Below are positions 1-7,381 of a DNA stretch of 21,370 bases, in pieces. The position numbers and the translations under genes were made by a program. The DNA comes from an uncultured Muribaculaceae bacterium (GTDB lineage: Bacteria > Bacteroidota > Bacteroidia > Bacteroidales > Muribaculaceae): NCBI GenBank assembly GCA_910583675.1, contig CAJTYH010000043.1, forward strand, positions 1-21,370, in the 5' to 3' direction. Each line of letters starts with the position of its first letter. The first letter of the stretch is position 1. The notes beneath the pieces are model-generated. The model did not search any database and was not told the origin of the DNA. It saw nothing but the letters and a program-made list of their open reading frames with translations.

Positions 1-51
1 CGCGACCCTCAGCTTGGAAGGCTGATGCTCTATCAACTGAGCTACTTCCGC
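1..51 (-). tRNA. tRNA-Gly(TCC), 3' part cut by the window edge
   Basis: The reverse strand starts with a 7-nt acceptor strand GCGGAAG, then a D arm (AGCTCAGTTGATAGAGC) and an anticodon stem TCAGC/GCTGA around loop CTTCCAA, giving anticodon TCC at 16-18. The T arm and 3' acceptor strand lie to the left of the window. It is the third tRNA of a minus-strand cluster and is 56 bp downstream of tRNA-Tyr. Confidence 0.93.
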
Positions 52-107
52 ATTGATTCCTACCGGAAATCATCCCGGAGAAACCTCACATCACACTCAG
101 AGGTTTG

Positions 108-190
108 TGGGCGCGGATGGATTCGAACCACCGAAGGCGAAAGCCAGCAGATTTACAGTCTGCCCCATTTGGCCACTCTGGAACACGCCC
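108..190 (-). tRNA. tRNA-Tyr(GTA)
   Basis: The acceptor stem GGGCGTG/CGCGCCC (one G-U pair) closes an 83-nt cloverleaf. The anticodon loop CTGTAAA gives GTA at 154-156. The long variable arm is as expected for a class II tRNA-Tyr, and the T arm contains GGTTCGAATCC. The 3' CCA is not encoded after the discriminator A. It is the middle gene of the Thr-Tyr-Gly cluster. Confidence 0.96.
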
Positions 191-231
191 AAACGTTATA
201 TCTTTCTCGCAAGGATGCCATGCTTTAGTTG

Positions 232-305
232 AGCCTCTTGTCGGATTCGAACCAACGACCCCGAGATTACAAATCACGTGCTCTGGCCAACTGAGCTAAA
301 GAGGC
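232..305 (-). tRNA. tRNA-Thr(TGT)
   Basis: The acceptor stem GCCTCTT/AAGAGGC encloses a 74-nt cloverleaf with anticodon loop TTTGTAA, anticodon TGT at 269-271. The T arm carries GGTTCGAATCC. The anticodon stem has one T-T mismatch in its middle. CCA is not encoded. It is the first gene of the minus-strand tRNA operon; the promoter box is about 65 bp upstream. Confidence 0.95.
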
Positions 306-370
306 ATTCTTTTCAAAGTCCTATCATGATCGGTTCGTCGCATTCGCGCTCACCGTCTCATTTGCGGTTG

Positions 371-402
371 CAAAGTTAAGCACTATTTTTGAATCCCGCA
401 AA
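371..402 (-). promoter_or_regulatory. Promoter of the Thr-Tyr-Gly tRNA operon
   Basis: On the reverse strand TTTG (399-402) is followed after exactly 20 nt by TAACTTTG (371-378), a full match to the Bacteroidetes primary sigma factor pattern TTTG-N19-21-TAnnTTTG. The start point should fall near 364, leaving a leader of about 60 nt before tRNA-Thr. The rest of 306-604 contains no recognisable gene apart from the hairpin at 549-582. Confidence 0.75.
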
Positions 403-548
403 CAATTCCACAAAAAAACCGCAAAAATTTTATCCACCGTCCCTGAATGTTCCCACATATCATCTGACGCTCAGACGTTTCCGACGTAGCTGAATATAAT
501 TTGACAAAAGACATCTGCATTCAACACCCAGACATAGCATTAATTAAT

Positions 549-582
549 CTGGGCGCGACATCGCATATGATATCGCGCCCAG
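549..582 (-). terminator. Rho-independent-type hairpin after the anchor-J adhesin gene
   Basis: A perfect 10-bp inverted repeat, ctgggcgcga (549-558) and tcgcgcccag (573-582), with a 14-nt loop that can pair further inside, lies 22 bp past the stop codon of the gene at 605-3835. In that gene's direction the hairpin is followed by an A/T-rich stretch (ATTAATTAAT) rather than a clean T-run. It also lies in the path of any transcript reading towards the tRNA operon. Confidence 0.6.
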
Positions 583-604
583 GTTCAATATGGTCATTGT
601 CCGA

Positions 605-3600
605 TTACCTGACGGCTACCTTAAACGCCACCCCGTCTAAATTAACAAGGTACACACCGGTCGGAACCGATATGATCCTGCTACCGGAAGCGCTCCCCCG
701 GTAAACGACTTTACCGTCCACGCATACCACAGACACCGTCTGTCCGTCGGCTCCATCAATGGCAATGCCTTCATCCGTGGCATACACCTTGACGTCCTTC
801 TTTCCGATCAACTCAACGCCGGTCTGTATATCCACAGCAACCTCATACGGATCGCTTACGGCGGACTCACCGTGATTATAAACCGCTGTCACATGGTAGG
901 TATATGTACCGCCGGGTAACCCTGCATCAAGATAAGAGCTTTTCACTACTGGCTCATCCACTATCTTCTTACAATCGCGGTACACATTGTACCCCCGTAC
1001 TTCGAGATCCGACGGGAAAGCGCCCGCAGTCTCAAACACAAAATCATCCAGATAAAGCGCATACGTGTCATATGACGTGTGACGTATCGCAAAATACCTG
1101 GCACCGTCAGGCACTGCAAAGCTGAACTCCGTCCACTCCTCCGGCACATACGCATACGCACCTTCGGGATAATTGACCACCTCATCCACCTTAACGAAAT
1201 CCTCCACGTCCTTGCCTCCAGTGGAATAATACACCTCGAATTCCTCGCCATAGGCGATAGTAAAGCTGCGCGCCCAGAAACTTACCGTTTGAGCCGCACC
1301 GGAAAGTTCTGGAGATATCAGCCAATTGTCATTCGTGCCATTGGTGCTCCAAGCCACCAGAAGCGTATTCCCGCTATGTGGCGGTATGTCAATTAGATAA
1401 TCGTCCGGCACACCTGCAGTCACAGGATTGTAAAGCTGATAGGCCATCGGCTGCGTACGGTATGGATTATTCACATCATCAAGGAACGTATACGTCTTAC
1501 CGCCGTCAAGGTCAAGCAGCGTCCAACCGCCGAAATCCTTGTTTGTCAACGGTTCATAATAAACATTTTCAAAATCCTCGGTACGCGACACGGGAGCTGT
1601 CAGCGCCGAAAAATCCGGTTTGATCCATTCCAGCCTTACGCCGCCGTCCCTGGTCAAGGTGCCAACAACTTCTCCTACCGCAGGATATGCGGACTGACGC
1701 ACAAGCACCTCGGCTGCGACCTCATTGTCAGAAAGATCCATGTCCTTCTCCCATATGAGCCTTGCGCTCAGATCAATCTTTTCACCATCGAACAGCGATG
1801 CTGCAATACTTGTGCTCACTGCGACACGGCCATACGCATCAAGCGATCTTATTTCCTTTGTTTCAACCAGTTCACCGGCGGAATACAACTCTACGGAAGC
1901 TTCCTCGACCACATTCTGCCCGACATTCTCTATCATTGCGGTGAATTCGAATTCATCGCCCGCAGCCACCTCTGCCGGGGCTGACAACGATGCGATCGCC
2001 AGATTGTCCGCCATAAGGTCGCGCACACGCACATTGTCTATAGGCACGCTCCATGTCGTCTCATCATCATTGTGGATACCACGCACCCTAAGCTCAAACT
2101 GGATGTAGGGAAGGTCCTTGAACTCGGCAAGGCTGATCGTACAACGCGTCCAGTCATCCGTAGGTGCCTCGCGAAGATCAATGGACTTGACCTCCTCGAA
2201 CTCCTGCGCCCCTTTGGCAAGCAGCACATCAAGCGCGCTCCCCTTACCCTGATAATAGAACTCAAGGACAGGATTGCCAAGACCCGCCAAGGAAATCTTG
2301 GTCGTGAAGATACCAAGCATCGCATCCTTTTCCATGGGAAGTATCAGGAAGAACCCGTTGTCATCATCCTGTGAATTGAGATAAGTGGGCTCAGCTCCCT
2401 CGTCTTCAAGGTTCGTCTGCAACTCATTGTCATGTATTATGCCATACATCACGGCCTGATCAGATTTCGGATCGATGCACCACACGCTTTCCTGGCTTCC
2501 GTCTGCAAAGCTCTCCTTCCAAGGAGCAGCCTCCGGCACGCCTACCGTCACAATGGAGCTGGCCACGTCAACCGAGTAATTGTAGCCCACCCCGGCCGTT
2601 ATCTGATAGGCGACGAAATCCTGACCTTCAAGATCCGAATAATCGAACGTTACCGAAGTCTTGTCGGTTTCGGCTATCGCCGGATCATAATAGCTGCCGA
2701 ACGCATCAAACACGTAATACATAGCCTGTGAGGCATCAACCCATCCACCATGCTCACCGACCTCGGAAATAGGATCCCAACTCAGCGTCACATGCTTGAA
2801 GTCATCGCTCAGGCTAACCTGCACATTTGTAACCGGGCATGGAGAGTCAGGGCCTGCCCATATGCCCGATATCGCAGCCTTTTCCCCGGCGACATCATAA
2901 CGGTATGCCACACCCTCGATCCTATTGTTCCCATGATTGGCGAAAGTCGTCTCGAAATCTATCGTCTCTCCGGGCGCTACATCCGCGAACTCATGCGTTT
3001 CCTTGCCGTTGGTCAATATTACGACCCTCGTTATCGCATCCAGTTCGTTCCCGTCCACGTCCAGGGAGGGAGCCGTATAAGTGCATGCCGACACCAGGGA
3101 ACCTTTCTCGCCGGGTTCGTAGGCAAGTACGCCCGCAGCAGCCGGCGCAAGCTTGGGAGTGGCTACCTTTATGCCAAAATTACATATCTTCGGTGTTCCG
3201 GAATACGCTTTTTCCGACATACAATGGATGCCGAAATAATAATACCCATCCTCCTCCACGGTGAAATCATGGTCGAAAGTCACGAAATCCTTGTTCTTGT
3301 ACGAGAATTTCGGCATGGCATCAGCTACCATTCCATCAACGGCGGGAGAAGATCCGAATCTTATCTCCAACACCTCCTCCTTTTCAGGCGTCGTTCCCAA
3401 GGTGCGTCCGCAGTCCAACGTCACTCGGTAGGTCGTCCCTCCCACCAGATGCACGGGTGGAGACCACATCCAGTCATCGGCCGCATCTACCCCGTCCGTA
3501 TTAGGCGGCATGCATACTGAATAACCACTGAATCCCCCGATTTTCCATGTACGCCCGTCAAGATTCGCATCCGTCAGGTCATACATCATATAGTCATTGT

Positions 3601-3835
3601 CCTTTTTCCCAAGAAGATGCACGAAAGGCACCTCCTGCGTATTCGCCGGGGCTTCCCCAAGCGCCTTTGCCGACGCTGTCATAGTCGGCATTTCGAATAC
3701 CTTGTGAGGCGTCGCGGCATGTCCGGCTGTGGAAATGCTCTTCACACCGGACGTAAGCTCCCGCACAGGATAGGCTGCATGCGCCACCGCAAATGCCAAT
3801 GCCATTGACAACAATGTGAGTAATTTTCGGTTCAT
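605..3835 (-). CDS. Secreted choice-of-anchor J / adhesin-like protein with T9SS-type C-terminal domain
   Basis: This 1076-aa protein begins with a Sec signal peptide (MNRKLLTLLSMALAFAVAHA). Residues ~437-605 form a MAM-like jelly-roll segment starting PWKESFADG. Residues ~607-712 resemble a CARDB-type Ig-like domain. A short FN3-like strand set is followed by a typical choice-of-anchor J (cleaved-adhesin) domain at ~752-935 (NDNWLISPELSG, LYLDDFVFE) and another FN3-like domain. The last ~65 residues, with VCVDGKVVYRG and a final GVYLVNLDGVAFKVAVR, fit a T9SS-type sorting domain. The protein is therefore probably exported and attached to the cell surface; the ligand is unknown and no catalytic motif is visible. 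ATG at 3835 is preferred over the in-frame TTG two codons upstream. It is a single-gene unit with its own -7 box and terminator hairpin. Confidence 0.85.
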   Translation of the reverse strand: MNRKLLTLLSMALAFAVAHAAYPVRELTSGVKSISTAGHAATPHKVFEMPTMTASAKALGEAPANTQEVPFVHLLGKKDNDYMMYDLTDANLDGRTWKIGGFSGYSVCMPPNTDGVDAADDWMWSPPVHLVGGTTYRVTLDCGRTLGTTPEKEEVLEIRFGSSPAVDGMVADAMPKFSYKNKDFVTFDHDFTVEEDGYYYFGIHCMSEKAYSGTPKICNFGIKVATPKLAPAAAGVLAYEPGEKGSLVSACTYTAPSLDVDGNELDAITRVVILTNGKETHEFADVAPGETIDFETTFANHGNNRIEGVAYRYDVAGEKAAISGIWAGPDSPCPVTNVQVSLSDDFKHVTLSWDPISEVGEHGGWVDASQAMYYVFDAFGSYYDPAIAETDKTSVTFDYSDLEGQDFVAYQITAGVGYNYSVDVASSIVTVGVPEAAPWKESFADGSQESVWCIDPKSDQAVMYGIIHDNELQTNLEDEGAEPTYLNSQDDDNGFFLILPMEKDAMLGIFTTKISLAGLGNPVLEFYYQGKGSALDVLLAKGAQEFEEVKSIDLREAPTDDWTRCTISLAEFKDLPYIQFELRVRGIHNDDETTWSVPIDNVRVRDLMADNLAIASLSAPAEVAAGDEFEFTAMIENVGQNVVEEASVELYSAGELVETKEIRSLDAYGRVAVSTSIAASLFDGEKIDLSARLIWEKDMDLSDNEVAAEVLVRQSAYPAVGEVVGTLTRDGGVRLEWIKPDFSALTAPVSRTEDFENVYYEPLTNKDFGGWTLLDLDGGKTYTFLDDVNNPYRTQPMAYQLYNPVTAGVPDDYLIDIPPHSGNTLLVAWSTNGTNDNWLISPELSGAAQTVSFWARSFTIAYGEEFEVYYSTGGKDVEDFVKVDEVVNYPEGAYAYVPEEWTEFSFAVPDGARYFAIRHTSYDTYALYLDDFVFETAGAFPSDLEVRGYNVYRDCKKIVDEPVVKSSYLDAGLPGGTYTYHVTAVYNHGESAVSDPYEVAVDIQTGVELIGKKDVKVYATDEGIAIDGADGQTVSVVCVDGKVVYRGSASGSRIISVPTGVYLVNLDGVAFKVAVR

Positions 3836-3913
3836 AGGCAAAATATTTATTTAAGTTACTGATAAAGATCAAAAAGACTTCGCACAACGCGATCCGAAAC
3901 CGATATGAGATAG

Positions 3914-3921
3914 CAAATTTA
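3914..3921 (-). promoter_or_regulatory. Probable -7 box for the anchor-J adhesin gene
   Basis: TAAATTTG on the reverse strand matches TAnnTTTG and would give a leader of about 70 nt before the ATG at 3835. I see no good TTG/TTTG element 19-21 nt upstream, so this is a one-box call. Confidence 0.45.
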
Positions 3922-4054
3922 CATAAAAATCCATAATTCCATAGCATTTTGCAAAAATATATTGTTTTAGACATGCATTGCGCTCCATACGGACGAATAT
4001 AGGAGTTCAGGCGGCACACGACTCTTTTTTCATCCCATATTCACTGATTATTGT

Positions 4055-4062
4055 TATATTTG
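4055..4062 (+). promoter_or_regulatory. Probable -7 box for the aminopeptidase operon
   Basis: TATATTTG matches TAnnTTTG, with a T-run at 4025-4030 in the approximate position of the upstream element but no exact TTTG. The start point should be near 4069, about 20 nt before the ATG at 4090. This rules out a longer in-frame reading from the TTG at 4051. Confidence 0.55.
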
Positions 4063-4089
4063 CACATCAAAACAAACTCTATAAGGAAC

Positions 4090-5871
4090 ATGAAAGAAAT
4101 TATTGAAGCACGCCTCAGAGCGCTACGCGCCATGATGAAGGAAGCCCACATAGACGCGACCGTCATACCGCAGACCGACCCCCACCACAGCGAATACATC
4201 GCCGACCATTGGCAAGTGCGCAGATGGCTCAGCGGATTCACCGGCTCAGCCGGATCGCTTGTCCTAACGGCCGACAAGGCATTACTCTGGACTGACTCAC
4301 GGTATTTCCTCCAGGCGGCACAACAGCTCGAAGGCACCGGCATCGCGCTTATGAAGGAAGGACTCCCCGATACACCCTCGATAAACGAACACCTCGCCTC
4401 GAGCCTCTCACAGGGTGCGGTCGTAGGCATTGACGGCAACCTGTTCTCCATTTCAGAGACAGCCGAAATGCGCTCCGACCTGGAGAAGCACCACATAAGC
4501 CTTGATACCCATTTCGACGTGATAGACCGCATCTGGAGCGACCGTCCGGAGCTTCCCGATGCCCCCGTCTTCATCCACGAGGTGAAATACTCCGGCGAAG
4601 AGGCTTCCTCGAAGATAACCAAGATACTCGAAGCATCAGGACAACACGGAGCGACCTCGATACTTGTCTCGGCACTTGACGAAATCGCGTGGATACTCAA
4701 CATCCGTTCACGCGACGTGAAATGCAATCCCGTGGCCACCGCGTTCCTGTATCTCTCCCCGCTCGGTTCCACATTGTTCATAAAGGAAGAGAAGCTCAGC
4801 GCCGATCTTGTCCAATATCTCGCCGACAACGGTGTGAAGACAGCCCCATACACGACACTCCACACCTTCCTGGCCTCGCTCCCGGAAAGTGCAACCGTGC
4901 TCATTGAAGCGCCGCGCACCTCACAGGCCGTGCTTGACACACTCGGGTCACGCGCCATAGCCGGAGCCTCCCCCGTACCGATGTTGAAAGCTATCAAGAA
5001 CGAGGTCCAGATAGCAGGAATACGATCGGCAATGGAACACGACGGTGCCGCACTCGTAGCGGCATTCATGGAAATAGAACGCATGCTCAGCGACGGCGAA
5101 AAACTCACAGAACTTGCCGTTTCCGAGATCCTCACCCGATTCCGTTCCCGACAGCCGCATTATTTCGACGAGAGTTTTGAGACCATTGCCGGATATGGCC
5201 CCCACGGAGCCATAGTTCACTACTCGGCCACCGAGGAGTCTTCTTCAACGGTAGAGCCGCACGGCCTCCTGCTCATAGACTCAGGAGCTCAATACTTCAC
5301 CGGCACAACAGACATAACCCGCACCATATGCGTGGGCACGCCCACCGAGGAGGAGCGTCGCGACTTCACGCTCGTGATGAAAGGGCACATAGCGCTGGGA
5401 ACAGCCATTTTCCCCGAGGGCACATGCGGCATCCAGCTTGACGCGCTCGCACGACAGTTCCTCTGGAAAGAGGGTCTGAGCTACCTCCACGGCACAGGCC
5501 ACGGCGTGGGTCACTTCCTCAACGTGCATGAAGGCCCCCAGAGCATCCGCCTCAACTATATGCCCGCACCTCTCACTCCTGGCATGCTCACATCCAACGA
5601 GCCGGGGCTCTACCGCACGGGCGTACACGGCATCCGTTGTGAGAACCTCGTGCTGACCGTTCAGGCATTCACCACCGAATTCGGCAATTTCTACCGCTTC
5701 GAGACCATGACGCTCTTCCCGTTCGACCGGTCGCTGTTCGACACGTCCCTGATGACCACCGAAGAGATCTCCTGGGTAAACGGATACCATGCCATGGTGT
5801 ATGACCGCCTCCTCCCGCTGCTTGACAACGACCAGGCGGCATGGCTCCGCGAAAAGACACTTCCGCTGTAA
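4090..5871 (+). CDS. pepP: Xaa-Pro aminopeptidase (M24B, three-domain aminopeptidase P family)
   Basis: This 593-aa protein should remove N-terminal residues that precede proline, using two metal ions in the cytoplasm; no signal peptide is seen. It has two creatinase-like N-terminal domains, roughly residues 1-130 and 150-300, and a pita-bread M24 domain from ~310 to 530. A C-terminal extension (NFYRFETMTLFPFDRSLFD) is typical of the long, eukaryote-like XPNPEP1-type subgroup. All five expected metal ligands are visible: D397 (LLIDSGAQY), D408 (TTDITRT), H471 (GTGHGVGHF), E504 (SNEPGLY) and E518 (RCENLVL). The start at 4090 is set by the promoter box at 4055-4062. The next gene follows after 18 bp, so the two are probably cotranscribed. 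The enzyme class is certain; the gene symbol is used for the family. Confidence 0.93.
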   Translation: MKEIIEARLRALRAMMKEAHIDATVIPQTDPHHSEYIADHWQVRRWLSGFTGSAGSLVLTADKALLWTDSRYFLQAAQQLEGTGIALMKEGLPDTPSINEHLASSLSQGAVVGIDGNLFSISETAEMRSDLEKHHISLDTHFDVIDRIWSDRPELPDAPVFIHEVKYSGEEASSKITKILEASGQHGATSILVSALDEIAWILNIRSRDVKCNPVATAFLYLSPLGSTLFIKEEKLSADLVQYLADNGVKTAPYTTLHTFLASLPESATVLIEAPRTSQAVLDTLGSRAIAGASPVPMLKAIKNEVQIAGIRSAMEHDGAALVAAFMEIERMLSDGEKLTELAVSEILTRFRSRQPHYFDESFETIAGYGPHGAIVHYSATEESSSTVEPHGLLLIDSGAQYFTGTTDITRTICVGTPTEEERRDFTLVMKGHIALGTAIFPEGTCGIQLDALARQFLWKEGLSYLHGTGHGVGHFLNVHEGPQSIRLNYMPAPLTPGMLTSNEPGLYRTGVHGIRCENLVLTVQAFTTEFGNFYRFETMTLFPFDRSLFDTSLMTTEEISWVNGYHAMVYDRLLPLLDNDQAAWLREKTLPL

Positions 5872-5889
5872 CCACAAAAACTATAATAG

Positions 5890-6417
5890 ATGCCACTGAT
5901 ACAACCCGTAAGGGGCTTCACCCCTAAGATCGGCAAGGATTGCTTTCTGGCTGAAAACGCAACCGTAGTAGGCGATGTGGAGATGGGCGACGAGTGCAGC
6001 ATATGGTTCAACACCGTCCTGCGTGGCGACGTCAACTCCATCCGCATAGGCAACTGCGTCAACATACAGGACGGATCCGTGCTACACACCCTATATCAGA
6101 AGTCCACCATCGAAATAGGTAATTACGTATCCATCGGGCACAACGTGACCGTCCATGGTGCAAAGATCCATGACTATGCCCTTATCGGCATGGGAGCCAT
6201 TGTGATGGACGATGCCGAAGTTGGAGAGGGTGCCCTCGTTGCTGCCGGATCCGTAGTCCTCTCAAAGACAAAGATAGGCCCCCACGAACTTTGGGGAGGC
6301 TGCCCCGCCAAATTCATAAAGATGATGGAACCGGAGAAAAGCCGCGAGCTCAACCAGAAGATAGCCCACAACTACCTCTTCTACTCCCGCTGGTATACAC
6401 ATCCGGAAGAAAGTTAG
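5890..6417 (+). CDS. Gamma-carbonic anhydrase family protein (left-handed beta-helix)
   Basis: This 175-aa protein is built of hexapeptide repeats that form a left-handed parallel beta-helix, followed by a C-terminal helix (residues ~150-172). Three histidines fit the metal-site spacing of gamma-class carbonic anhydrases: H66 (SVLHTL), H89 and H94 (VTVHGAKIHD), the last two five residues apart. R45 and D47 (LRGDVN) and Q60/D61 (NIQDGS) match conserved family positions. Family members such as YrdA and PaaY are trimeric cytoplasmic proteins, and many have weak or unproven carbonic anhydrase activity, so the reaction is not certain. It lies 18 bp after the aminopeptidase gene. Its stop codon falls in the first unit of an A/G-rich repeat tract. 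Confidence 0.9.
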   Translation: MPLIQPVRGFTPKIGKDCFLAENATVVGDVEMGDECSIWFNTVLRGDVNSIRIGNCVNIQDGSVLHTLYQKSTIEIGNYVSIGHNVTVHGAKIHDYALIGMGAIVMDDAEVGEGALVAAGSVVLSKTKIGPHELWGGCPAKFIKMMEPEKSRELNQKIAHNYLFYSRWYTHPEES

Positions 6418-6593
6418 AAAGTTAGAAGCAAGAAGTTAGAGCAGTAGAAGTCAAGCAAAGAATCAAGAAATCAAGAAGTTGAGAAAAAAGAAGTTTAGAA
6501 ATTAAAACTTGTGAAATCTGTTGATGCCTCTGACTCCTCTGATATCTCTGATTCCTCTGATCTCCCCTCACAAATTACTAATTGCTAATTGCC
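6411..6593. repeat. Composite of short tandem repeats between convergent genes
   Basis: Three kinds of short repeat follow one another. An A/G-rich part at 6411-6508 has degenerate 7-9-nt units of the type gttagaa and atcaagaa. Four 9-nt units occupy 6527-6562 (CCTCTGACT, CCTCTGATA, TCTCTGATT, CCTCTGATC). Three 7-nt units occupy 6573-6593 (aattact, aattgct, aattgcc). The stop codon of the carbonic anhydrase gene (6415-6417) lies in the first block and that of the ABC ATPase gene (6578-6580) in the last. No ORF is seen here. Confidence 0.75.
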
Positions 6594-7381
6594 CTAAAGT
6601 CCAGCCGTCGAGCGTCAAACTCGACGGCTCTGTTTTTGAATAGCCTGTCAAGCGGGCTGTCTGGCCGCCCCTCATTGTGCGCCGCGATCAACTCCTCGGG
6701 CACGGCATCGGTAAGCGCCCCGTCGCCTGTTAGCAGCCACACCCTTGACGATTGCTCAAGCGCCTGTGCCACATCATGGGAAGTCATCAGCACAGCTTTC
6801 CCCTGCCTCTCGGCAAGTGAGGCCAGCAGGGCATTCAGCTCCACGCGGCTTGCCACGTCAAGAAAGGCAGTAGGCTCGTCAAGGATTATTACAGGGGTGG
6901 CCTGTGCCAAGGCACGTGCCACCATGGTTTTCTGCCGCTCTCCGTCAGACAGAGATCCAACACTACGGGCGGCATAGCTCTCCATCCCCACAGCCTCCAG
7001 CGCCTCATCCACAATCCGGTAGTCCTCACGGCCAAGCCGTCCGAAAAATCCCGTATATGGATAGCGCCCCATACCCACAAGCTCACGCACCGTAAGGCCG
7101 TCACCCTCCACCCTGTCGGTATTCACCACCGCAAGCAACCTCGCAAGCTCTCCACGCGAGACCGTCCGCGTGTTTTTGCCGCACACGAAGGCATCCCCAC
7201 ACATCGGTGCCATCTCGCCGCATATTGTTTTCAGTAAAGTTGATTTGCCGGTGCCATTGGCACCGAGAAATGTCACCATCTCACCGCCACAGACCCTCGC
7301 CGTGGCGTTTGCGACAAGCGCCCGCGCACCGTATCCTGCACATACCCCCCTCAACTCTATCAATGGCTCATCCTGTCTCAT
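6578..7381 (-). CDS. ABC transporter ATP-binding protein, FecE/BtuD-like (metal-chelate import)
   Basis: This 267-aa cytoplasmic ATPase powers the permease encoded just upstream. It has Walker A GANGTGKST with K46, signature SLSDGERQK (S145 and G147; D replaces the G of LSGGQ, a variant I associate with this subgroup), Walker B VIILDEPT with D168/E169, a D-loop and switch H202 (LMTSHD). The length is normal for the FecE/FhuC/BtuD group. ATG at 7381 overlaps the permease TGA as ATGA and has a strong upstream purine run, so the two are translationally coupled; a longer reading inside the permease gene is unlikely. Substrate cannot be read from this subunit; siderophore, haem or cobalamin are possible. 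The last codons lie in 7-nt repeats, and a plus-strand terminator is embedded in the 3' coding end. Confidence 0.93.
   Translation of the reverse strand: MRQDEPLIELRGVCAGYGARALVANATARVCGGEMVTFLGANGTGKSTLLKTICGEMAPMCGDAFVCGKNTRTVSRGELARLLAVVNTDRVEGDGLTVRELVGMGRYPYTGFFGRLGREDYRIVDEALEAVGMESYAARSVGSLSDGERQKTMVARALAQATPVIILDEPTAFLDVASRVELNALLASLAERQGKAVLMTSHDVAQALEQSSRVWLLTGDGALTDAVPEELIAAHNEGRPDSPLDRLFKNRAVEFDARRLDFRAISN
6603..6637 (+). terminator. Rho-independent terminator of the aminopeptidase operon, inside the opposing ATPase gene
   Basis: A perfect 10-bp stem, agccgtcgag (6603-6612) and ctcgacggct (6620-6629), with a 7-nt loop is followed on the plus strand by CTGTTTTTG. This is a textbook intrinsic terminator for transcription arriving from the carbonic anhydrase gene. 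It lies entirely within the last codons of the convergent ATPase gene. On the minus strand no T-run follows it, so it should act in one direction only. Confidence 0.75.

Noticed and set aside
2750..3520. 256-codon open frame on the plus strand inside the anchor-J adhesin gene
   Set aside because: No promoter box or start context; composition typical of a reverse-strand shadow. The adhesin frame continues intact through it.
4041..5135. 364-codon open frame on the minus strand opposite the aminopeptidase gene
   Set aside because: Its Ser/Ala/Arg-rich composition arises from the codon bias of the opposing gene, which has all five metal ligands and a promoter.
6527..6562. Regular 9-nt repeats considered as a CRISPR-like array
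   Set aside because: The units are 9 nt with no spacers and there are no cas genes nearby; this is a short tandem repeat.
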